Part shown: positions 55,100 to 64,000 of the stretch, one piece after another
Layout: each line of letters starts with the position of its first letter
How positions within the stretch are numbered: position 1 is the stretch's first letter
Source: Hofstenia miamia
Lineage: Eukaryota; Xenacoelomorpha; Acoela
Reading direction: 5' to 3'
Length of the DNA: 64,000 bases
Assembly (NCBI GenBank): GCA_004352715.1
Contig: SCFE01000095.1
Span: 1,448,586-1,512,585 of the forward strand
Notes under the pieces: model-generated
Told to the model about the DNA's origin: nothing
Databases searched by the model: none
The model's input: the letters and a program-made list of their open reading frames with translations, nothing else
Translations under genes and position numbers: made by a program

Positions 55100-55557
55100 C
55101 AGGGTGGGCCAAAAAAATGTTACCACTTTTTATATTCTAACCATTTTCAAAATTACTAAGATTTTTGTTTCATTTTCACAAATATCAAAACTAAACACTG
55201 AATTCTCACCCCAATGGATCGAAAGCAATATACCATGGAGGAGAGAGTAAAGATCGTAGAAGCATATTTTGAATTAAAATCGATAACCCACACTCAACGA
55301 CGATTCACAACTGACTTTTCAGGAAGAAATCCTCCAAGTAGACTCACAATCAGACGTCTTCTGCAGAAGTTCAGAGAAACAGGATGTGTGACCAATGCGA
55401 ATAAAGGACATAGTGGTAGGCCAAGGTCTGCAAGTACAGCCATTAACACTGAGACCGTGATACAGCGTCTGGAGGAATCACCAAGATTGGATTGAACATG
55501 TCATCAATTATTGAAACAAGAGAAAAAGTGAGAAGACTTTGTTATCAAATTTTAATT
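55100..55557 (+). mobile_element. mariner-type element, 5' end with transposase N-terminus
   Basis: The terminus CAGGGTGGGCCAAAAAAATG at 55100 follows TA. A frame from ATG 55214 reads MDRKQYTMEERVKIVEAYFE, then LKSITHTQRRFTTDFSGRN, RLTIRRLLQKFRETG and GHSGRPRSAST, stopping at 55495. This is the helix-turn-helix (DUF4817-type) DNA-binding domain and GRPR hook of a mariner group often found in invertebrates. After the stop the next residues continue in frame (CHQLLKQEKK), so the copy is mutated. The rest lies in the gap. Its terminus resembles that at 44470 only loosely. Confidence 0.85.
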
Positions 55558-56557
55558 NNNNNNNNNNNNNNNNNNNNNNNNNNNNNNNNNNNNNNNNNNN
55601 NNNNNNNNNNNNNNNNNNNNNNNNNNNNNNNNNNNNNNNNNNNNNNNNNNNNNNNNNNNNNNNNNNNNNNNNNNNNNNNNNNNNNNNNNNNNNNNNNNNN
55701 NNNNNNNNNNNNNNNNNNNNNNNNNNNNNNNNNNNNNNNNNNNNNNNNNNNNNNNNNNNNNNNNNNNNNNNNNNNNNNNNNNNNNNNNNNNNNNNNNNNN
55801 NNNNNNNNNNNNNNNNNNNNNNNNNNNNNNNNNNNNNNNNNNNNNNNNNNNNNNNNNNNNNNNNNNNNNNNNNNNNNNNNNNNNNNNNNNNNNNNNNNNN
55901 NNNNNNNNNNNNNNNNNNNNNNNNNNNNNNNNNNNNNNNNNNNNNNNNNNNNNNNNNNNNNNNNNNNNNNNNNNNNNNNNNNNNNNNNNNNNNNNNNNNN
56001 NNNNNNNNNNNNNNNNNNNNNNNNNNNNNNNNNNNNNNNNNNNNNNNNNNNNNNNNNNNNNNNNNNNNNNNNNNNNNNNNNNNNNNNNNNNNNNNNNNNN
56101 NNNNNNNNNNNNNNNNNNNNNNNNNNNNNNNNNNNNNNNNNNNNNNNNNNNNNNNNNNNNNNNNNNNNNNNNNNNNNNNNNNNNNNNNNNNNNNNNNNNN
56201 NNNNNNNNNNNNNNNNNNNNNNNNNNNNNNNNNNNNNNNNNNNNNNNNNNNNNNNNNNNNNNNNNNNNNNNNNNNNNNNNNNNNNNNNNNNNNNNNNNNN
56301 NNNNNNNNNNNNNNNNNNNNNNNNNNNNNNNNNNNNNNNNNNNNNNNNNNNNNNNNNNNNNNNNNNNNNNNNNNNNNNNNNNNNNNNNNNNNNNNNNNNN
56401 NNNNNNNNNNNNNNNNNNNNNNNNNNNNNNNNNNNNNNNNNNNNNNNNNNNNNNNNNNNNNNNNNNNNNNNNNNNNNNNNNNNNNNNNNNNNNNNNNNNN
56501 NNNNNNNNNNNNNNNNNNNNNNNNNNNNNNNNNNNNNNNNNNNNNNNNNNNNNNNNN
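55558..56557. other. Assembly gap, exactly 1000 N
   Basis: Placeholder gap inside the mariner element. The catalytic domain is not visible after it. Confidence 0.95.
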
Positions 56558-57471
56558 TTTATGGTTTTACTGTAACATTTTTTACACATTAAATATACAT
56601 GGTTTTTGTTCCACGTGTGTTTTTAATCAAAATTTAGTTTATTTAGGTAGAAATGTAGTGAAAGAAAGTTTCTCTTAAAATGCTGATCAGTCTTATTAAA
56701 TTTAATTAATTTTAAATTTCATGATTAGAACTGCTTATAATATATTACTTGCTTTGTTAAATGTTGTAACTACTTCATTCCCACTAGACTTGCAGAAAGG
56801 TTTTCTATATTCAGGTTCGTCAAAAAAAATTGTGAATATTTTATTTATAATATATTTTTGGCAGTTTTTGAAAATTGGTTTTTCATTACTTCTTTCAGTG
56901 CAAAGTCAACACGGACTGTGAATTTTATTAGTAACTATCGACCTGTCTTCTTTTTTATTGCCATGCAAATAAAGTAAGAACAATTTAAAAAAATTCAATA
57001 AGCTATTATTTAAACTAATTTAAACAATGATCAGCATTTCAAGAGAATTTGACAACGGTAATTCTTTCTATAATTAAATCTATAATAAATTGAATTTAGT
57101 GCAATATGCTGGATTGCCCATTGCAAACGCGGTATTAGCGCTACATTATGCATTAAATTATTTTAGGCTTGTTTATAGAAAACTTTTACACCATAAAAAT
57201 TTCATTTGTATGTGATGGCGACAAGTGCACATCTTAGTATTGCTGTGTAACTAATGTAATATCATTGAATTAAGGAAGATAAAATTTTCGCAATAGCTAT
57301 TAATTACATTTTGTTGGTGTACTATATATTTTATAACTTGCCAACTAGGGTGTATTTTGATTATTTTATTATATGAATATAGGTGGAAATTTATTTATTT
57401 TGTTACATGGCAAATATGTGGCGTTTTGGATAGTATGGAAATCGGGTGGCAATATTACCTGAGGCGGTATT

Positions 57472-57794
57472 ATGCTTAATAATAGTGTTTTAAACTTGAA
57501 AATCTATATTTCAACATCGTATGTCGTACCCCGGTTCAGGCTGAATAATTTTAATCAGATACATCATTATTTGAATGTGGGTAGAAAATCTAAGAAATCA
57601 TGGTCCCGGGATGGCAGGATATCACAAAATGCAACCGAAGATTATTTACAGGTAGTTATAAAAAAGACCTTTCCATGCTTCACGATTCTCAAATTGGCTA
57701 ATAGGTTTGGAAAAAATTGTTTTTATATGTGGAAAAACGGTTTATGCTTTAAAATGGAGGATAGGCAATTTAAGATTAAACCTTTTTTTAGACA

Positions 57795-57795
<1 letters not shown>
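57472..57795 (+). pseudogene. Unrecognised frame, weakly piggyBac-like
   Basis: Residues VPRFRLNNFNQIHHYLNVGR recall the M-S-R-x-RFxxIxrxLHvxDN segment of piggyBac transposases, and the composition is protein-like up to the (TA)n array. The similarity is short, and no catalytic aspartates follow. It may be chance. Confidence 0.25.
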
Positions 57796-57796
<1 letters not shown>

Positions 57797-57826
<30 letters not shown>

Positions 57827-57986
57827 NNNNNNNNNNNNNNNNNNNNNNNNNNNNNNNNNNNNNNNNNNNNNNNNNNNNNNNNNNNNNNNNNNNNNNNNNN
57901 NNNNNNNNNNNNNNNNNNNNNNNNNNNNNNNNNNNNNNNNNNNNNNNNNNNNNNNNNNNNNNNNNNNNNNNNNNNNNNNNNNNNNN

Positions 57987-58016
<30 letters not shown>
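57797..58016. repeat. (TA)n array with 160-N gap
   Basis: TA runs on both sides of N 57827-57986. Confidence 0.9.
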
Positions 58017-58019
<3 letters not shown>

Positions 58020-58188
58020 AATAATTGAATTGAATATTTTGCATAATTATCTTTATTTGCATTTTGGTTTGAAATATAATATTATTATAGATAATTGCAA
58101 ATATTTATAAAACTGCAAAGAAAATTCATACGAAACTATAAATATGCTAAACACTCCAATTAAACTTCAAACCTGTTAAATTTTTGAA

Positions 58189-59060
58189 CTATTCAGTGTC
58201 TATCATTAGATTTTTTCTAATGACTTCCAATGTTTCATTACTAGGAAGTTTATATTTTTTAGCTACATGATTATCATTTAATCGCGCATAGTCAACGTCC
58301 CTATGTGGAAGTCCATAATGGGCAAAGATAGCGTTCATTGTAGTTTGAGTAGATCTGGAATCTTTCAGAGCCTCAATTTGAACAAAAAGAATTTGATCTG
58401 AGTTGAAATATTCAAGAAAGTTCATTGTCATCTCATAATAACGAGATAAATGATAAAATGTGTTCCTCGCTGTCTTCAATTGCTCAAGGTTACCACTGCC
58501 TCCAAATCGAATGTAGTTGTCGTTTATCTCGGATATCGCTCTCGCAACAGGATCACGAATAAGCATTACAAATCTAGCTTTGGGATTCCTGCATGCCAAT
58601 ACCTTAGCTTCGCTTTTTCCCGAATGTCGTGGACATGCGTCCAACAAAAACATTTTCTGTTCGGTATTGCAGCCTTTCTGACAGGAGTTAACACGTTTAT
58701 TGCTTTTCCCCAAACACAGTTCTTTACCAGCGTCAACAAACCCACTGGTTGGATCGTACTTGTTGAAATCCGGTGGCTTGTGTTTTAATAAAGATGCTAA
58801 TGTTGTGCTTCCACATTTGCCACTACCCCAGTAGTAAAGAGTTTTACAACAAGGATTTGGATCGATTTTTTGAGTTTCTGAACACGTAACATCAGTTTTT
58901 CTTTTTCTTGTTTAATATAAAAAAATGGTGGATTTCTTCTATATTCGTTCAAGCATTGGTTTGATTTTTTTAATTCGTCTGATACTGCTATGTACAAAGC
59001 AATTGAACAGATGAGCCATATTGTAAATAAAAGAGTGAAAATCACTTTAATTCTGTTCAT
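58189..59060 (-). CDS. Type II membrane carbohydrate sulfotransferase, one frameshift
   Basis: The first frame, from ATG 59060 (MNRIKVIFTLLFTIWLICSI), has a short cytoplasmic start and one membrane anchor, then a stem to about residue 54. The protein continues in another frame from about 58911 (TDVTCSETQKIDPNPCCKTL) to the stop at 58189. That part contains YYWGSGKCGSTTLASLL, the PAPS 5'-phosphosulfate loop (family GxxKCGTT), GFVDAGKEL, DACPRHSGK, and RFVMLIRDPVARAISEIN, the 3'-phosphate motif RDPxxRaxS. It would move sulfate from PAPS to glycans in the Golgi, most like the GalNAc4S-6-sulfotransferase (CHST15) group. The shift falls in an A-rich run near 58896-58906, so it may be a sequencing error. 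About 290 residues is short: the C-terminus after NETLEVIRKN may be cut or lie in another exon. Confidence 0.75.
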
Positions 59061-59399
59061 TTAAGCAATGTATCTACAATACACAAATTTTTCGCATTAC
59101 TACTGTGCCCCCTAACGGTGAATAATATTAATTTTTTTAAATGGCCTTTTTCTTTGTAGACACAAGTGTAATTAGTAAATATGTTGAACATATGATCTAA
59201 GAACATATGTGGTGAAAACGAAGAATAATAAAATAATTTATTTTCAAACCTTTGTATAATACAAAAAAGTATAAAAATATTTATTAAGGTTTAAAGTAAT
59301 TTGTTTTCTTTAATTCCACTTAGTTGCAAATTGATATTACTTAGTTACAGACTTTATTCTTTGAATATCCAAATAAGTTCTTTTCTTTGGGGATAATTT

Positions 59400-60132
59400 T
59401 AATTAATTTTTTTCTTTACAATTTTAATTCTTTACAATGAGATTCTTCTTTAATTTCAAGTGATAATCTGTTCAACAGATCAATACAGTAATTAATAAAA
59501 CAGTTCTTCATGATNNNNNNTTTCTTTACAATTTTAATTCTTTACAATGAGATTCTTCTTTAATTTCAAGTGATAATCTGTTCCACAGATCAATACAGTA
59601 ATTAATAAAACAGTTCTTCATGATTCGTTTCCTAAATTTAAATTTTCTATAGCACTTAGTTCTAACATGGAGTTTTGATAAAATATCTTTGCTTGGTCAA
59701 ATTTTGAAAAATATTTGTAGTGATTTAGTTTTTGTAGATAGTCTAATGAAAAAAGATTGTAAATTCTTCTGATGTTTTTTTGATTGCTTTTTTTCACATA
59801 TGATAGCTAAACTCCAATTCAACATTCCTTCTAACTTATTTTTGATCACTTAGATAAATTTGTCAACAAACATGATGAACATAAATATTGAGGCACAATA
59901 TACGATTTCAATATCATTATTTTCTATTTAATTGGTATAAAGCTTTGTAACGTACAGAGTGTTTTGATCCCTTGTGCCATTTTTTTATTATTTTGTTCAT
60001 ATGTTCTTGAAATATTAATTTATTATCAAATATAATACCTAGGTATACAATTTTATTTTCTTCTTCAATGGTTTTACTGCTTACTTGTAGGCTTAGTTTC
60101 TCATCATTTGCTTTGTTTAGGATCTTGAACAT
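59400..60132 (-). pseudogene. LINE reverse transcriptase C-terminal region
   Basis: The open minus frame 60132-59917 has EENKIVYLGIIFDNKLIFQE, then HMNKIIKK: the vkYLGixfDxkLxfxxHixxi motif of the RT thumb. Further left, in broken frames, RIMKNCFINYCIDLWNRLSL, then EIKEESH, resembles the fFxxxxxxlWNxLPxxi C-terminal end common to LINE ORF2 proteins. A six-N gap at 59515-59520 lies within it. Confidence 0.7.
59401..59634. repeat. 114-bp direct duplication across a 6-N gap
   Basis: Sequence before the six N (TTTCTTTACAATTTTAATTC ... CAGTTCTTCATGAT) is repeated directly after it with one difference (TTCAACAG / TTCCACAG). This is the usual signature of two overlapping contig ends that were joined without merging. 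Confidence 0.9.
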
Positions 60133-60156
60133 ATGCTATAAGTTGTCAAAAATTTT

Positions 60157-60432
60157 ATTTCCAATAATATCCCAACACTGAACAATATATTACATCAGTT
60201 TGATTGTTGTTTCCGTGATGTGATGTCTTTTATTAGTTAAATTGTTCTCGTGCTCAGAGAACGATCTTTCAATGTCCACATTCATAATTGTTGAACGGTT
60301 TGCAGAGTACAAGTCACGCAGACTCCAATTCTTAAAATTGGAAAGTATATTGAGTTTTCTGATAATAGTTGCGTTTGAATTTGTTTGCATTAAGAATTTT
60401 AATGGCTTCTGACAGGAATGCCTCATTTGCAC
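60157..60432 (-). pseudogene. hAT transposase C-terminal dimerisation region
   Basis: The minus frame ends DIERSFSEHENNLTNKRHHI, then TETTIKLM and a stop, followed (past the stop) by YCSVLGY-like residues. ERsFSxyxxxLtxkRhxxtexnikxlm is the hATC signature. The first part (NFKNWSLRDLYSANRS) is compatible with the preceding helix. Catalytic parts are missing. Confidence 0.6.
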
Positions 60433-63100
60433 ACAGGAGTGCCTGCATATCAGATTTACAACAAATTTCTTTATAATTTAGAATAAGATATATGTAGATT
60501 TTCTATTCATCTTCTTAAATTTTGAACAAGTTGTGAATTATTAGCACAGAATAATGCAATTATGTGAAATTTTTCCAAATATAATTTATATTAATAACAA
60601 CAAAAAATATTTTAGCGCTATTTCCACTTGGAAGTTTTTAAAATATGTTATGACTTCATTAAAAAAATTTATTAACTTTTATAAATTATGAACTAATGAA
60701 GATATTTAAAATCTAAAAACACCACAAGATGAATAATTGTCTCCTCTTTCTTTTTCGTGTAAAATTCGCAATCTCTGACTTTGAGCACTGCGTGCCTTGA
60801 CGACTTCACACAGATTGTCTTAAAAAATTCAAATTAAACTGGCTCATTATCTGAATGCTAGGCATAGAAGATAATTTGAATAATTTTCCAAAAATCGGTT
60901 TTCTTATTGAAAAAATTCTTATTTGAATGTAATTCAGACATAAGCACATGTATTAGCTCATATCTTCATCACTGCATGAGTGCGCCCTACCCCATAGATG
61001 TATCCATGTAAAAACTTTTCAATGTTTTTTAACAGGTTTCGATAAAATTGTCCAAAATCTTGAAAAAATCGGTTTGTTGCGCAAAAGGAACATTAGTGGA
61101 AAAAAGGTTAATATAATGTAGAATAAAGCTGGTGAAATGGGCACAACTAGTTCTTTTGTGTGAAATGCTACAAAGCAATTATTTTTTATTAATGCACCAG
61201 TGTGTACCATGGCTTAGAATATCGCAGTTGGCTCCATATTACACGTTTGATGTCAATATTTGGCGTTTTTTGAAATATGGTCAATTCTCATATAGTTCAA
61301 ACCTAATATCTGTTGTAGGTTTGCTAATGAATCCAGCCCTTCTATCAACTTTTCGACTGTAGGCATTGTCTAATTGACTGGATTGGGACCCACGATGCAT
61401 TTATTAAGTAGTTTGATAAGTATAATAGAAATTTTTGAAAAATGTTTTTGCTAATTTCTTGACTTATTAAAATTATAACAATTTCAAAAATTAGATTTGT
61501 GAAGTTTAAGAACGTGCTAATTGGCCATTTCTTTGAATTCTTTGAAATTATGTATAACGCTCTATAGCACTTTCTAAAGTATGATGACCGCAAGTGAACT
61601 TCTTCACTTTAAGCTGTAAACCCAAAACAGCTGTGTTACTACAACCCTGTACGGTGGATAAACTGAATCCAATTTTTGTTTTGGGTCTGACCATTAACTT
61701 GGGCTTGGGCTTGAAATTTTTGCTAATTTGCTACTCTTTGTCTAATTTATGCATAATTAATAATGTTAAAATTAACTTATTAAATAAATATCATGTGAAT
61801 TATGAGGTCCTTTCAACATTATTGAGCAGTGAATCATCAATTTTATTTGAATCATACATAAAAATCTGAAAGGAATAGGGTTATGGTTAGGGGTAATTCT
61901 TCTCGTTACATGTCCTCACTAATCCAATCAATTATAACTCAATTTATGTTTTACCGTAAAATGTATTTCATTGCTCATTTGTAATTATATGTTGAATTTT
62001 TTATTCATTCATTCATTCAATTTTATAATCTCTAAGATCAATGGTATTCTTGTTTTTTTTAATCAAGTGGAGATATTTGAACTTGATGTACATTTGAAAT
62101 ATTCAAGCTTTCATAGCTGTTGGTTTTCACCTAAAAGAAAAATAGGCAATAATGAATTTCGAACACTTCTAAAACTGAAAATTATGTTAATAAATTGTGA
62201 GATAGCCTTCTGGAAAACATGTTAGCGCAATGGTAGCAAATATCAACTATATAACATACAAAAAGTTTTTTGCTTATTTTTATAAATTTATTATAAATTA
62301 AGGTTTAAGTAGTAAGCGTAAATACTATTTCATATTTATGTGTACATTATTACTGATTTTTTTTATAAACATAGTTTGAAACACTGGTGATTTGCTAGTT
62401 AAATTACCACACAACACTTGTTTTTCAACAAATCAATTTAGTTTTCCTCCGCTTAGTGGTGTGCAATTATAACGATTCAAATTTCTTGAGATGATGCACT
62501 TTACAATGAAGATATTATAAACTCCACTGCACTGTTCCTGCTCATTCCTGGTTTCTACATAATAGGTTACTGGCAATGTAGTTAAATTTCTTTGAACTTT
62601 GAACACCCCAATTCTTCTAAGTGACTTTTTGAAGATATTTTTCGCTAGAACAATTAGCTTGTTTACATCTGGAAGAAATCCTATCACTGTTTCTGCTACA
62701 TTACATGCCTGGCGGTATTCTGAAACCGCGGTATTTTGAAAATACCGAAAAATACAGATACCAAGCCATCTTGATTAAAAAATCGAGCAGTATTTTCATT
62801 CAGCTGTAATTGAGGCGTGTCAACATGCAGGTCAATGGTTGCAGAATAAAAATCTTGAATATTTCAGTCCGAAGTTTAATGCATAGCACGTTGACATTGA
62901 CAAACTTAGGAAATTTCTTAGGATTATATTTGAAGAAGTAGTAAGGTATATTAAGAATGCATTTACAATACTGATTACCACACAGACTGCAGTACAAACA
63001 CAAACTTCACTTATTAAAAAGACACTGACTCATAAAGACATTTTTAACATGCTGGTTCTTATGTGTGGCAACATGTATAATGCTCACCTAGATGAAGTTC
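60433..63100. other. No gene secure
   Basis: AT-rich. The 84-residue minus frame at 62433-62687 and others have no recognisable motif. At 62712-62755, GCGGTATTTTGAAAATACCG is a short palindromic patch of a kind seen at hAT ends. Broken LINE C-terminal sequence may continue into 62800-63100 on the minus strand. Confidence 0.4.
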
Positions 63101-64000
63101 ATTGATTTTTTGGGGGAACAATTGAATGGAGCATGCTTCTGTCTAATGAAGGTAATATAATACTGCTTTTTTCATTGATGATCTCCTGCAATTGAAAACT
63201 TTTTCCACTAAAATCCCACTCGTTTGCTTGCCTCAATAATCTGTCAAGCTGTTTAAGGTCCTGATTCGACGCATATCCTACAACTATGCAGTGAGTTATT
63301 GGATACAGATAATTTTACACACATTGAAAAGTGTTATAATTCAATCCTTTCAGACGCTGTGGAGATTTAACTACTAAAGCTTACAGATAATAACCGTCAT
63401 CTGCGTATTTAACTAAAATGTTTTGTGTGTGGATGGGAGTCAGATCATTTACAACAGTGGATCCGATACAGTTCTTTGGAGATGCCTCGTGTGATATATA
63501 TAAAATCGAACTTTTTTCATTTGCTGTGACTTGTTGCTTTTTCATATGCAAAAAATTGCCGTACCAGTTAAAAATCGTTTTTCTTAAAGAAAGAATTTCA
63601 ATTTCAGGAAAAAACCTTGTGATTATTGAAATCAAATGCTTTGAAAAGACAAACAAGAAAGACCTGATGTACTTGCAGTTCATTGAATCACAATTCGCAG
63701 TTATTTGATGCTGAATTTTCGAAAGAGCATGTTCTGTTGAAGTATTCTTCTGGAAAGTAAATTGGTCCAATCCAATTTCCTTTGCCATGGCTAGAATTAA
63801 GTATTTCTGTAAAAAATCTTTTCAGCACTCACACAATAATTGGCGTCGCTGATAAAGGTTTGTAGTCATTGACGGTTTTCAGATTGTAGATTTTTGGAAG
63901 AGGAACTATGTTGACTGTTTTCATAATTTCTGGGACCACACCTTTGATCAAGGATTTGCTGAAAATTTTGGCAATATACCACCCAATTCTAGAGCATGGA
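63101..64000 (-). pseudogene. LINE reverse transcriptase, runs off right edge
   Basis: Minus strand from 64000: CSRIGWYIAKIFSKSLIKGV, then VPEIMKTVNIVPLPKI, VNDYKPLSATPIIV (fingers: ifskSlixGxvPexmKxxnixPlpK...vndyrPisxt), then an open frame 63788-63381 with LDQFTFQKNTSTEHAL (lxxxQxgFrkgxST) and ILVKYADDGYYL, with an intact YADD. Further left, in other frames, NQDLKQLDRLLRQANEWD gives the usual helix after the palm. One of the better preserved RT copies, but with a stop after PIIV and frame changes. The 5' part lies outside the window. Confidence 0.75.

Noticed and set aside
61132-62225. Several 60-90 residue frames
   Set aside because: Overlapping frames on both strands in AT-rich DNA, without recognisable motifs.

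Overview
The window looks like AT-rich nuclear DNA of an invertebrate animal. Reasons: a RING/B-box/coiled-coil (TRIM-like) gene, a vesicular-amine-transporter-like MFS gene, a type II membrane sulfotransferase of the carbohydrate sulfotransferase type, many (TA)n arrays, and a dense mix of decayed animal transposons (hAT, piggyBac, Tc1/mariner, Harbinger-like, CR1/Jockey-type LINEs, Penelope-like, Gypsy). I cannot fix the phylum from sequence alone; a marine invertebrate such as a tunicate or cnidarian is only a guess. It is a draft scaffold: N runs at 848-1847, 9107-9469, 19945-20944, 27144-27271, 31997-32175, 33719-33778, 37067-37129, 46518-47300, 55558-56557, 57827-57986 and 59515-59520. 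Three are exactly 1000 N, so probably placeholders.

Layout. 0-6 kb: a Gypsy gag start and LTR/primer-binding candidate at the left edge, then two tandem TRIM-like genes on the minus strand. The first is cut by a gap after its RING; the second is intact, 646 aa, in one exon. Their upstream flanks are duplicated too, and a third TRIM fragment lies between them. 6-18 kb: transposon remnants only, including a 1.64-kb hAT-type element with a perfect 8-bp target duplication that carries piggyBac transposase debris, a plus-strand LINE broken into pieces, two related LTRs and a Penelope-like element with inverted arms. 18.7-25.1 kb: the most striking part, a stack of elements bounded by a perfect 8-bp duplication. 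It holds a minus-strand LINE split by a piggyBac MITE and by an hAT copy, which itself contains a Harbinger-like foldback MITE. 25-48 kb: hAT inside hAT, LTRs, several LINE RT fragments, a small hAT MITE family, and a degenerate minus-strand Gypsy element (RNase H, integrase, 3' coding region) with a mariner inserted. 48-64 kb: gene-poor, with the MFS gene (full length but with one in-frame TAA), a mariner 5' end, the sulfotransferase (one frameshift at an A-rich run), and more LINE/hAT fragments running off the right edge.

The only candidate host genes are the TRIM pair, the MFS transporter and the sulfotransferase. Nothing in the sequence links them into a pathway. No CRISPR, operon or RNA gene was found. 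I see no clear undescribed system; the best leads are the layered insertion/recombination history at 18.7-25.1 kb, the MITE whose termini include inverted microsatellites (47.3-48.1 kb), and the TRIM duplication.
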